A stretch of 64,000 nucleotides of DNA from Prinsepia uniflora (taxonomy: Eukaryota > Streptophyta > Magnoliopsida > Rosales > Rosaceae), in assembly GCA_032719365.1 (NCBI GenBank), contig CM064876.1:57717864-57781863 (forward strand). Reading direction: 5' to 3'. The position numbers were made by a program, and so were the translations under genes. Shown here piece by piece: positions 34,928 to 45,608 of the stretch; the first letter of the stretch is position 1; every line of letters begins with the position of its first letter. Under the pieces are notes generated by a model. The model was not told the DNA's origin. It saw only the letters and a program-made list of their open reading frames with translations, and did no database searches.

Positions 34928-35634
34928 TGTAATGACCCGTCTTGAATATCGGCATTAAATATTAATTAATTATGGATTTAGTATGACTAATCGGGGATTA
35001 GTTGAGAGAATCCGGACGAACGATGTAAAATGATCGTTTTACCTCTGAAATTGGGCAAAATGTTGACTTTTGACTTAGGGAGTCAAAAGTATGAGGATCG
35101 ATGACCGTGACGTAGATCGAGACGTCATGAGTTCGTAGACAAGCGGCACGTCGAAATCGGACGTCAAACAGGGAAGTTATGGTCACAGAATCAAGAACGG
35201 TTACTTCTGGGAATTAGATTAAAATAATGATAAAATAATGAGGGACTGATGAGTGACAAGTGGACCCTTGGATGAGTGGCAAGTGTCACTCATCCCATGG
35301 CCCAAATTCCACAAAAACTGGATCTTGTCCTATTGGTTAGTTTATATATATATATTATTCATCTCTCAATTCTCACCGTCCATCATCTTTTCTTCTCATC
35401 ATTTCCTTTCATCCTCACCTTTCATCTTCTTCATCATCGAACATCTTCATCTCTCATTTTCTATGTTTTCATTTCCTTAACCCGTGAGAACAAACACCCC
35501 AAACCCACACCCTCGATCCACCAAACCTTACTCATTGTTGATGGTGTAAACATGAGAACGAAGGGGAGAATGGGATGAGCTGAACGGTGGCGAGCTCGAG
35601 GACGGTAGTGCACCGTGGTCGGGAAATCGCAAAG

Positions 35635-36278
35635 GTAAGTTTTCGGGTTTGAATTTGGGCTTTTAGTTAGGGCGGTTTTTGGGCATTTATGAAGTCCAAA
35701 CCTTCTTCCTAGGACTAATACAAACTCATGGGGGTCAGTTACGAGGACGGTGGTGGCCGGGATCGACGGGGATGAGCGGTTGCAGGTGGTCATCCCTGTT
35801 CATCGTGATGCAGGCACATTGCAGCCTGTTTTTCTTGTTTTTGAATCAATGGACCTCTTAATTAGGATTAGAAGATGACATAGGAAGAAACAGGATCGAA
35901 AATGGCTGAGAAATAGAGGAGAACCAGTCTCGTCGGTCCGATCGAACCGGATAACCAGAGAACCGGTTTGGACCGAGTTCGACGCGAGGTTGAAAATGAC
36001 TGTCCCTGGCGCGTGGGCTTCACGCACAGTCGATTCCGACGACGTATTGGGGCACGTGGGGCAGAATTTGAGGTCATTATCACTATTTAATTTTATACTT
36101 TTGATGTAACAAACATTTTGGGACAAGTTTCGAGTCGATCAGACATCGTTTCTAGGTAGTTTTGGGTGTCCGAAGGTTTAAGGTTTACTTTAAATACGTT
36201 TAAAATTTTCGAAAAATTGGGGGATTCAATGTTAGCCTATTTGAGGTAGTTAGTGACCTTTGGGTGTGATTTGGACAG
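35635..36278 (+). promoter_or_regulatory. Candidate leader intron 1 in LTR F
   Basis: GCAAAG|GTAAGT at 35635 is a full-consensus donor, and GTGATTTGGACAG|G ending at 36278 is the acceptor-like block shared with LTRs E and G. The donor lies about 290 bp downstream of the TATA run. Confidence 0.45.
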
Positions 36279-36355
36279 GTCTGGAAGTTCCGGAGATGGT
36301 GATTTAGCCATGGAGGCTTATGACACGCATATTTAGGCGACAGCTAGTACGTTTT

Positions 36356-37421
36356 GTGAGTGGACCTTGTTTTCTAAACTATGATGCATGCATAACTGTT
36401 TTATATGTTTTATATATGTGATTTCTGATGATGATTGTGGTATTGGTGATTTACATATTTGCACGTATTTCGAGGTGATTTCCATATTTGCACGTATTTT
36501 GAGGTTAACGGTTGTACACTGTATTTCTACGTGATAATGGTTTTAATAATGGTTCAATGGTATGATTTTGGATTTGGTAATATGGAATCGAGCTTGAGAC
36601 CCATTTGATTTACGAACTATCAAACTTGGAGTCCATTTCATTTCATGAGATATCAGGTTGGAGGCCCATTTGGTTTACATTATCGGGCTAGGGGCCCAGT
36701 TGGTTATGATATCGGGCATGAGTCCCGTTTTTGGTTTATAAATGTGATTTCGGATTTGGAAACCCTAAAACGGATTTGGATTTGTGCACTTGGATTTGTG
36801 GATTATGACGGTTTTATGGAAATCCTAGGCATAGGCCCAATTGAAAGGTTTTAAAGTGATTTCTGAAATGTTTTCCATATACCATCCTTATGATCTGATA
36901 TCGTCCCTCCAAGGAGGGTCAGGGACCTGGGCGACCCTGAGGGAGACTTGGTTGAGACCGAGGGGCACGCGTAGCTCTATACATGACATCTGGGATGTCA
37001 GGCATTGCCTGCGAGGGGTTATTCTACGGAGCGACCGGACCGTAAAGTAACTCCGGAGTAGGATTGATATTATTGAACGTCTGGGACGTCAGGCATCTGG
37101 GATGCCAAGGATTGGTATGTAACGGTGGTTGATTGGATTTGTGATCTATGGATTTACTAGAAATTTGATTTGGTTTTCTGTGTTATGGATTTAGGCAGGG
37201 ACCCACATGATTGGTTTTGGGTTGAGTTGACACATACTTGGATTTATGGTTTTGGGCTAAGGCCCTAATGATTTAACTAAAGCACATGGTTTGATTATTG
37301 GTTTTCCAATGCATGCATGCTTTTTAGTGAAGGGTATAAATGTCTTCTTATGAAATTTTTTTTTATTGAACTTTTGATTTTTCATCCACTCACAGTTTTT
37401 AATGATTTTAATGCCCTTCAG
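36356..37421 (+). promoter_or_regulatory. Candidate leader intron 2 in LTR F
   Basis: GTGAGT at 36356 follows a 77-nt putative exon. The acceptor TTTTAATGCCCTTCAG ends at 37421. GTGAGTGG and CCACTCAC (37386-37393) mark the two ends. Confidence 0.42.
36916..37108 (+). other. Micro-hairpin array in LTR F
   Basis: GGTC-AGG-GACC (36918), GACATC-TGG-GATGTC (36986), ACGTC-TGG-GACGT (37078) and GGCATC-TGG-GATGCC (37092). All have an AGG or TGG loop. The 3' LTR copy (43108-43290) has decayed versions. Confidence 0.65.
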
Positions 37422-37606
37422 GTTGATCGCGGATGCGGGCTGGAGCAGAGACCAAGACATCGCACTCCTCCACCGATCCTGGCTCACTTTGGGAGCCCCG
37501 AACGGGCTATGGTTTGAGTTATCCCTTGTTTGACACTTCGTGTCAGATAGGAGTATGGCACATCCTGTGTTAATATTGGGGGGATTTGGGATGGGTCGTG
37601 TCAGCT

Positions 37607-37620
37607 TGGTATAAGAGCAC
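37607..37620 (+). other. Primer binding site of element F
   Basis: TTGGTATAAGAGCA lies three bases after the LTR. It matches the initiator tRNA-Met primer site with one change (A for C). Confidence 0.88.
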
Positions 37621-40600
37621 GGTTTGCTTTTGTGGTACGCTCAGGTCGAGGATGTGATGTCTCTATGTGGTTTAGCTCGTTATCGACCTGGTCGTTAGGG
37701 TAATAGTACGAGCATTAATGAAATGAATCATGGATAGGTTTGGGCTCGGCAGTTGTTTCCTGAGTATGGCATAGTTCTGTCGCGGTATGGCAGTGTGGGA
37801 CACTACTGAGGGATGATCGTAACATTGCCTTAGAGTTTTGATCGTGGAACGGTTATGTCGAGATTGTCTATCACAATATTACAGGATTGGATATGACAAT
37901 AGTGTGGAATTGTGACCATTAGATGGTCAGGTCATGTTGAGTTAGGAATTGTGTTGCTGAGTGCAGTCGGGTTCAAGAAACCCTAGTGTGCGATGTATGG
38001 TTAAGAAATCTGAGTCCGCGAGTGGTTTGACTTTGGCGACTTTTCGGAGTCGAGACTGTTGGTCCGTCATGTAATGTCAACTTTGATGATTGTGCGGCAG
38101 AGTGCAGCTGAGGGCATGGATGACCTAATGGACGACTCTGGTTGAGTCCAGTCGAGTCTAGCTGAGACTATGGAGATTAGTTGGTCTGACACTAAGTGAG
38201 AGGATGGAATCCGATTCTTGAGTGCCATTATGAGATGACATTCGGGGTCTCAGGGTGGACCGATTAGTAGTGTTGACTCTTGGATGCAGGGTCTCGATAG
38301 TGATGCCTGCTAGTTAGGTCTACACAAGATTGTGGCAGGCACTACCATCGAGGGTGGATATAGTTGGGGTTGTTGAGAATCGGGGGACATTCAGGGAACG
38401 TTCATTTTCTTATATGAATTGTCAGGGTAATTGTACCTAGGGTTGGTGAGTTGAGGGTGGCAGAGTTCCTCTAACCTGAGTAGAGATTATGGATTCTAGC
38501 TCGGTATGAGCTGAGATTTAGTTTGGGTCTGATTCGCACACTGTGCGACAGTGATTACGATGACGATAGGAGACAATGAGCCACGAACTGAGGATGTGAC
38601 TCAATTGTGATGTGCTTGTGTTCGATGTTGATCTGACGATGGTGATTCGTCAACCAGTCTTGAGTCTTGGGAATTGTGTCGAAATGACAAGTAGGTGAGA
38701 GATGGACTAAATAGGATCCAGTAGTTGATGAGATGTGTTGGGATTCTAACCCAACCGTAAATGAGATAACTGATGTGATTGTGATGACTAAGTGGTGAAT
38801 GGATGAAATGGTATAAACGGATAGACGAGTTGGGGTACTAAGTTAGCTTGGTATGGACACGTGATTGATGTCCGATTGAGTTGGTTCCAACTTGATTGGA
38901 ACTTTGAAATCAAGAGAAATTGTGATTGAGACAATGAAAAGAGTGCTTGATTCAACATTGGTGATGGATATTCCGAAGTCACTAAGGGTGACTTCTCATT
39001 TTCTGCCCATGGCAGATAATGTCTGTTGTCATCAGTACGTTGATCGGGTACTGGTTGGTGGAAACGTGATTGGTTTTGAGTCGTTAGGAGGATTTGGGCA
39101 TTTCGAAGATGGTGAAGGAGATTTCCCATTTTCTGCTTGGTGGCAGACGATGTAGGGTTACATGGTGTGATGAGTGTAGTGAGATTGTGCTTGCACTAAC
39201 AAGGGATGATTTTTGATGCCATTGGCTTAGATCATCCTTGATTTTCCCTAAGTGGGATGACGAGGATTGATATGAGGTAATTGAAGAGAAGCCACAGTAT
39301 AAATGTATCTCGTCTTTGACTGATCTGTTTATATATGAAAATGGTTGAGGAGTTATGTGACAGTCGAAGGATTCAAAGAAGGTGTAAGACCCTATGACCT
39401 GAAACCTGGTAGTTAACTGAGAGTGATCAGGTGTGGATCCTAGGTGGATCAGAATCGTGATATTGAGGATATAGGGTGTTGTGACAATCGAGGATCGTGA
39501 TGTTAATGATCGGGTGATGTTGTGATGGGTCTGGATCGTGATCTTGATGATCATGTTATGTTGTGGGGATTGACTTCCTTTCGAAGTTGATCTGGTACGA
39601 TATGGAAATCGAATGAGCGGGTATTCGGTAGGATCGGAGTTGGTACGTCTCGGTAGACGTGGGTGAGATTGGATACTAATTGGGTATGAATAGGTACGTC
39701 TTGGTGGTCGTGATTTAGATTGGTACATATTGGATGACGTAATTGGGAAAGGACATTTAGTTGCTGGTCGGGTGACCAGGGGACTCAGAATGGACACGAA
39801 ATGGGAATGTATGGTTTGTCTCAAGCGGAATTAGACAGATAGACTCTAGAATTGAATCGTGATTAACTACGAGCTATGTAGTGGATGGGTTGGTGGATGG
39901 ATGTATGTATTGGGTACGTTGTGCAAGGACCAATACTGGACAGGCCTGAGTGGTGCATAATGACGGTATATGGGATTTTCTAGTGGTATGTTGATGAATG
40001 TGTTGGTAATCGTCTTAGTTCCAATATCCTTTGATTGGTTGAGAACGTGGACTGGACATTGGATACTGTGCACTGGGCCAGAGTGATTTTGATGGGTTCA
40101 ATGATTGTATGAGCAGGTGCTTAAAGCAGTGGATGGCAAATGAAACCCTAGAGTTGGGATGTGTATCACTTATGGGCAGGTATTCGATGGAGTCCAGTTG
40201 CATACTGACCGAGTGAAACACATTTCATCGTTATGGGGATCCTATCGAGCTGATTTTAATGTATAGTAAAATTTAAGGTAAGAAGTCGTTACTGCAAGTT
40301 CCCAGGTGAGTGAGGCGTGGATTGTGTATCCACAGGTGCAATGAATTGGTGGTTAGTGTAACCACAGGTTTCTTGACGTGAAGCGACTACTCTGTGACTC
40401 TCACCAGTGTCATGGATCGTTGAGGGAGTTGTCTGATGTGAGCACCGAAACTGATGAATGTCGCAAGTTTGAGCTTGCCCTGCGAGGTGAGATCTTGTCG
40501 TTGATCCTACATTACATTGAGGGAGTGGACTCTTGAGGGGGTCAGGGTTGTGTTAGTGATTCGAACTATGACCATGGAGCCGTGAGTGCCAGCTGAGTAC

Positions 40601-40804
40601 GACGTTATGGAAACCTTCAGGAGTAAGTTGAGATTAGGTGATTTCTGGTAGGAGCAGACGTCAGGGTGAATTGGTGACTGTGAACTACATGTGCCAGCGT
40701 AATAGTGGAATTGTCAAGTGGTATCAACTCGGAATATGTGATCAATTTGACTCGAAATTGTCAAGTGTAGACGATACGACGTGAGTATTGGTGGAAGGTC
40801 TGGG
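37621..40804 (+). other. Non-coding internal region of element F
   Basis: About 3.2 kb without any long open frame or pol motif. It is homologous, in reverse orientation, to the E internal region. For example the word GTGATGTCTCT near 37651 corresponds to AGAGACATCAC at 56806 in E, and 38960-39060 corresponds to 55020-55110. Only a short gag-like stretch near 40434-40533 is recognisable. Conservation of a core without proteins suggests it carries cis signals for packaging or replication. Confidence 0.75.
40434..40533 (+). pseudogene. gag-like relic in element F
   Basis: The translation LSDVSTETDECRKFELALRGEI resembles the gag segment FVSTEEEKCQIFELGLRGEI of element C (18931-18990). It is an isolated fragment, displaced to the 3' end of the internal region, with a stop soon after. 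It suggests that the non-autonomous core derives from a gag-bearing chromovirus by deletion and rearrangement. Confidence 0.55.
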
Positions 40805-41130
40805 TGTAAGACCCATGTCCTAGAGGGAACGGTGAACGATCCCACATTCCTGCGAGGGGGGAATGATCTGGGATGAGAATGGTGGTGTGCCTTAAAGGTG
40901 TAGACACACACCTATCTAGCACGAGGCCTTTTGGCAGCTCATAGACTTTGGGTTCGGTTGGAACTCAAAAGTTAAGAGAGTTGAGTCTAGTGCAATTCCA
41001 TGATGGGTGACCCCATAGGAAGTTACGCCGTGAACTCCCGAAAACAAAACCGTGAGAGCAAGGAGGCCCAAAGCGGACAATATCGTGTTAAATGACTCAG
41101 GTCCTAACCAAGGAAGGTCGGGCCCTAACA
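40805..41130 (+). mobile_element. Cassandra-like solo LTR (TRIM) with 5S-rRNA-derived segment
   Basis: About 326 bp from TGTAAGACCC to GGCCCTAACA. It contains CTAGCACGAGGCCTTTTGG (40917-40935), a 5S-like segment, and then CAAAACCGTGAG and CCCAAAGCGGACAATATCGTG, which I recognise as the conserved Cassandra LTR order. Cassandra elements are tiny non-autonomous LTR retrotransposons whose LTR carries a 5S promoter. The flanking bases do not form a clear duplication (CTGGG left, CATGA right). It lies at the F internal/3' LTR boundary, where the expected polypurine tract and the first few LTR bases are missing. Confidence 0.85.
40935..41040 (+). other. 5S-rRNA-like internal promoter region
   Basis: GTTAAGAGAGTTGAG (40971-40985) corresponds to the 5S A-box region and GATGGGTGACCCCATAGGAAG (41002-41022) to the C-box region of 5S rRNA, both with substitutions. 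It is embedded in Cassandra-specific flanks and diverged, so it is not a functional 5S gene. Pol III activity is possible but unproven. Confidence 0.75.
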
Positions 41131-41167
41131 CATGATGTGAGGCCGAATTTGCTTTCCACGATATGGA

Positions 41168-43794
41168 TGTGGAACTAGGTTAAATATCGGGATTAAATAT
41201 TAATTATTATGGATTTAGTATGACTAATCGGGGATTAGTTGAGAGATTTCGGATGGACAGTATAAAATGACCGTTTTTCCCAGAGATTTGGGTAAAATGT
41301 TGTCTTTTGACTCAGGGATTCAAAAGTATAGGGACCGATGACCGTGATGTAGATCTGGAAGTCACGAGTCTGTAGACAGGCGGCACATCGAAATCGGACG
41401 GAAAACGGGAAAGTTATGGTCACGGAATCGAGAACGGTTAAACTTACGTTCCGGGATTTAGATTAAAATAATGAGGGACTGGTGAGTGACAAGTCCCATG
41501 GCCCAAATGCCACAAAAAACGGATCTGGTCCCATTGGTTAGTTTTAATATATATATATATATATATATATTATTCATCTCTCAATTCTCAGCATCCATCA
41601 TATTTTCTTCTCATCATTTCCTCTCATCCTCACCCTTCATCTTCTTCATCAACGACCATATTCATCTCTCATTTTCTATGTTTTCATTTCCTTAACCTGT
41701 GAGAACAAACACCCCAAACCCACACCCTTCACCCACCAAACCTCACTCATCGCTAATGGTGTAAATGTGAGAACGAAGGGGAGACTAGGACGAGCTGAAC
41801 GGTGGCGAGGTCGAGTACCGTCGTGCACGGTGGTTGGGAAACTGCGAAGGTAAGTTTTCAGGTTTGAATTTGGGCTTTTAGTTAGGGCATTTTCTGGGCA
41901 TTTCTAAAGTCCAAGCCTTCTTCCTAGGACCAATATCAACTCATTGGGGTTAGTTACAAGGACGATGGTGGCCGGGATCGACGGGGATGAGCGGTTGCAG
42001 GTGGTCGTCCCTTTTCATCGTGATGCAGGTACATTGCAGCCTGTTTTTCTTATTTTTTTTAATCAATGGATCGCTTATTTAGGATTAGAAAATGACATAG
42101 GAAGAAACGGGATCGAAAATGGCTGAGAAACAGGGGAGAACCGGTCTCGTCGGTCCGGTCGAATCGGATAACCAGAGAACCGGTATGGACTGGGTTCGAC
42201 GTGAGGTTGAAGATGACCGTCCCTGGCACATCGACTTCACGCGCACTCACATCTGACGGCGCGTGAGGGCTCGTGGGGTAGAATTAAAGGTCATGGTCAA
42301 CATGTAATTTTATCCTTTCGATGTAACGAATATTTTGGGACAAGTTGCGAGTCGATTGTACACCATTTCGGGGTAGTTTTGAGTTTATGAAGGTTTAAGG
42401 TTTACTTTAAATACGTTTAGAAATTCTAGAAAATTGCGGGATTCAATGTTAGCCTATTTGAGATAGTTAGTGACCTTCGGGTGTGTTTTGGATTGGTCCA
42501 GAAGTTCCAGAGATGGTGATTTAGTCAGGGAGGCTTATGACACGCATATCAAGGAGTCAACTAGGACGGTTTGTGAGTGGGCCTTATTTTCGAAATTGTG
42601 ATGCATGCATAACTGTTTTATATCTTTTATATATGTGATCTCTATGATGATGATTGTGGTATTGGTGATTTACATATTTGCACGTATTTTGAGGTTTACA
42701 ATTTTACACTGTATTTCTACATGATATTGGTTTTAATAATGGTTTAATGGTATGATTTTGGATTTGGAAATATGGAATCAAGGTTGAGACCCATTTGATT
42801 TATGAACTATCGAACCTTGAGACCATTTGATTTCATGAGATATCGGGCTGAAAGCCCATTTGGTTTACATGATCAGGCTAGGGACCTTTCGTTGGTTATG
42901 ATATAGGGCATGAGTCCCATTTGTGGTTTATAAATGTGATTTCGAGTTCAGAAACCCTAAAACGGATTTGGATTTGAGTACTTGGATTTGTGGATTATGA
43001 TATTTTATGGAAATCCTGGGCACAGGCCCAATTGAAAGGTTTTAAAGTGATTTCTGAAATGTTTTCCATATACCATCCTTATGATCTGATATCGCCCCTC
43101 CAAGGAGGGTCAGGGACCTGGGTGACCCTAAGGGAGACTCGGTTGAGACCGAGGGGAACGCGTAGCTCTAAACATGAAATCTAGGATGTCAGGCATTGCA
43201 TGCGAGGGGTTATTCTACGAAGCGACCGGGCCATAGAGTAACTCAGGAGCATGATTGCTATTATTGGACGTTTGGGACGTCAGACATTTGGGATGGCCGA
43301 GGATTGGTATGTAACGGTGGTTGATTCGATTTGTGATCTATGGATTTACTGGACATTTGATTTGGATTTTTGTGTTATGGATTTGGGAAGGGACCCACAT
43401 GATTGGTTTTGGGCTGAGTTCGCACATACTTGGATTTATGGTTTTGGGTTAAGGCCCTAATGATTCAACTAAAGCACATGGTTTGATTATTGGTTTTTGA
43501 ATGCATGCATGCTTTTTAGTGAAGGGTATAAAGTTCTTCTTATGAAATGTGTTTTTATTAAACTATTGATTTTTTATCCACTCACAGCTTTGAATGATTT
43601 TAATGCCCTTTAGGTTGATCACGGATGTGGGCTGTAGCAGAGATCGAGACATCGCACTCCTCCACCGATCCTAGCACGCTTGGGAGCTCCAAATGGGCTA
43701 AGGTTTGAGTTATCCCTTGTCTGGCACTTCGTATCAGACGGGAGCATGGCACATCCCGCGTTAATCCCGAGGGGATTTTGGATGGGTCATGTCA
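41168..43794 (+). repeat. 3' LTR of element F
   Basis: It aligns with 34928-37603 from ATATCGGGATTAAATATTAA onward. The first 15 or so bases (TGTAATGACCCG...) are not recognisable. It ends GGTCATGTCA at 43794, followed by AGTAC. An (AT)n run of about 11 units at 41549-41571 lies at the TATA position. Divergence from the 5' LTR is clearly higher than in elements A and E. Confidence 0.92.
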
Positions 43795-43799
43795 AGTAC

Positions 43800-44315
43800 A
43801 ATCAAATAAACAAGTATTTGGATCACATGATGGACATCATCATCTAAATGCTCCCTAAAGACAACTGTCGTCCTAAAGATTATAATAGCTCGAAGAACGA
43901 TCTCAATTTAGGGTCTATGAAGATCTATGCATGTAAGAACAACTCTGCATTGCTTTACAATAAATTTGGGCAACTCGGAAAATATGTCATGTGCAGTGAG
44001 TCTAGGTTTCGAAAGGAAAAAGATTCAGAACAAGGTGTTGCACAATTTTTCACTGAAGCCAAGGTTACAAAGATTCTTCATATCGTCTCACATAGCCCAT
44101 GACATGAGGTGGTACAAGGATGAACGCATTGCTGATGATTCATTAAGGCATCCATTCGATGGAAAAGGTTTGGAACGAATTTGATAAGATGTATCTCGAT
44201 TTTACCGCGGGGTCAACAAATCACAGATTAGGACTTGCTATTAACGGTTTTAATCCTTTTGGGATTTTTGTAAGGCCCTATAACACTTGGCCGATAGTTG
44301 TAGTTTCGTATAACT
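43800..44315 (+). pseudogene. CACTA (En/Spm) transposase TNP2 relic
   Basis: Three overlapping frames give the TNP2 order: MLPKDNCRPKDY and IYACKNNSALLY (43848-43950), HNFSLKPRLQRFFISSHIAHDMRWYKDE and LRHPFDGKG (44030-44170), then EFDKMYLDFTAGSTNHRLGLAINGFNPFG and PYNTWPIVVVSYNL (44166-44313). These match the conserved core of plant TNP2-type CACTA transposases (RLQRLF, MRWH, RLGLASDGFNPFG, YNLPPW). Two frameshifts (near 44010 and 44160) and an in-frame stop make it non-functional. It stops at YNL, where the 348-bp tandem repeat begins. Element F separates it from its upstream part at 34881-34927. Confidence 0.87.
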
Positions 44316-45235
44316 TGGAATTCTCGGGATTAGATAACGCTGCACAACAAATCGATGGTAACAAAACATTTGTTGTTGATCCGCCAACTTTAAATCCTCA
44401 AAACCTCATGATTTCCGACGAGTGGGACCTAGGCACATACAATCATGAATTGAGCAGTCTGATTATTCAAATTCACTCATTTGCATATCAATCGATCCAA
44501 AAACTAGAAATGACTATTAAAGTTTCCTTCAATTGTTTCTAAGTGTTAATGAATATGGTGTTTTTAAGATTCTCAATAATTTCCTTTAATAATTTGACTG
44601 ATTCAACCATCCATATTTACAAGCTACACTCATAGATCATCTAAGCAAAAAATTAGCAAATTGAGGAGTCATGGTATTAGGTAATGGTGCACAATAAATC
44701 GACGATAGCAAAACATTTGTTGTTAATCCAACAGTTTTAAATCCTTGAAACCTTACGTTTTTTTATGGGTGAGGTCTAGGCACGGCCTATCAAGAATTGA
44801 GCGGTCTGGTTATTCAAATTCACTCGTTTTCTTATCAATCGATCCAAAAAATAGAAATAACTATTCAAGTTTCCTTCAAATGTTTCGAAGTGTTAGTGAA
44901 TATGGTAGTTTTACGATTTCAATAATTTCCTTTAATAGTTCAATTGATCTAACCATCCATATTTATAAGCCATACTCATAGATCATCTATGCTAAAAATT
45001 AGCGAATTTAGAAGTTTTGAGATTAGATAACGATGTGCAACGAATCGACAGTAACAAAACGATTGTTCTTGCTCTGATGGCTTTAAATCCTCGAAATCTC
45101 ACGATTTTTTATGGGCGAGGTCTACGTACGGCCTGTCAAGAACATCTGACAATTTTTTATGGGTGAGGACTAAGCATTTCCTATCACAAATTAAATGGTC
45201 TGATTATTCAACCTCACTCGTTTTCCTATTAATCG
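44316..45235. repeat. Tandem repeat of about 348 bp, 2.5 units
   Basis: The word AATCGATGGTAACAAAACAT at 44351 recurs in diverged form at about 44699 and 45047, and GTCTGATTATTCAAATTCACTC at 44457 recurs at 44805, so the period is about 348 bp. The third unit contains a further 40-bp duplication (ATTTTTTATGGG...). The array begins where the TNP2 homology ends. It might be a subterminal repeat of the CACTA element or an unrelated satellite seed. Confidence 0.8.
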
Positions 45236-45608
45236 AACCAAAATAATTTCTTTGCATACTTTACTTGGCATATTTGCAATGTTCTCCGGGAAAACTTAAA
45301 TTTCGATAAAATTCAAAAAGTTGGCCAAACATTTCACGAAAAATTTAAATTTCCGCCCACCTTTTCCCAACGAACGTAAAATAGCCGCAACCGTCCCTTT
45401 CTTCTTCATCTTCATCTCTTCGTTTCTCTGCAACCCAAACTGCTACAACATCAATCTTCATCTCTCTCACACTGTCTATCACTTATCTCTCTCTCTGTTT
45501 CTCTCTCTCTCGTTCTTTTCTCTCTCTTCCTTATTGTAAGTTTCACACATTATGTTTGATTTTTGATTTTTTATTATTTATTTGATTTTTGATTATTGGA
45601 TTTTATTA
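45236..45608 (+). other. CT-rich leader-like segment
   Basis: The stretch has a long CT-rich tract (45400-45535) ending in ATTGTAAGTTTC, which resembles a plant 5'UTR with a splice donor. No coding exon is recognised before LTR G starts at 45609, so a host or transposon gene leader is only a possibility. Confidence 0.3.

Larger units (their letters stand above)
34928..37603 (+). repeat. 5' LTR of element F
   Basis: A 2676-bp LTR with TATATATATATAT at about 35343, a CT-rich leader-like stretch 35360-35480, candidate introns at 35635-36278 and 36356-37421, CATGCATG at about 36385 and 37309, GTGAGTGG at 36356, CCACTCAC at 37386 and hairpins around 36916-37108. It has diverged appreciably from 41168-43794, indicating an older insertion than E or A. 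Confidence 0.93.
34928..43794 (+). mobile_element. Element F: non-autonomous, LARD-like LTR retrotransposon
   Basis: It begins TGTAATGACCCG and ends GGTCATGTCA. AGTAC duplications lie at 34923-34927 and 43795-43799. Structure: 5' LTR 34928-37603, PBS about 37607-37620, an internal region of about 3.5 kb without pro, RT, RNase H or integrase, and 3' LTR about 41168-43794. The internal region is homologous to that of element E in the opposite orientation. Large LTRs around a conserved non-coding core describe the LARD class, which depends on enzymes from autonomous gypsy elements. F sits inside a CACTA TNP2 relic. A Cassandra-like LTR occupies the 3' end of the internal region. Confidence 0.9.

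Noticed and set aside
39084..39824. A 246-residue minus-strand frame inside element F
   Set aside because: It is antisense to F, low in complexity (Ser/Thr/Pro/Ile rich) and not matched by a frame in E. It probably reflects few stops by chance.
40935..41040. Possible functional 5S rRNA gene
   Set aside because: It is diverged in both control boxes and surrounded by Cassandra-specific sequence, so it is an LTR-borne derivative.
45400..45545. First exon of a host gene (CT-rich leader followed by GTAAGT)
   Set aside because: No coding sequence or downstream exon is visible before LTR G. It was kept only as a low-confidence segment.
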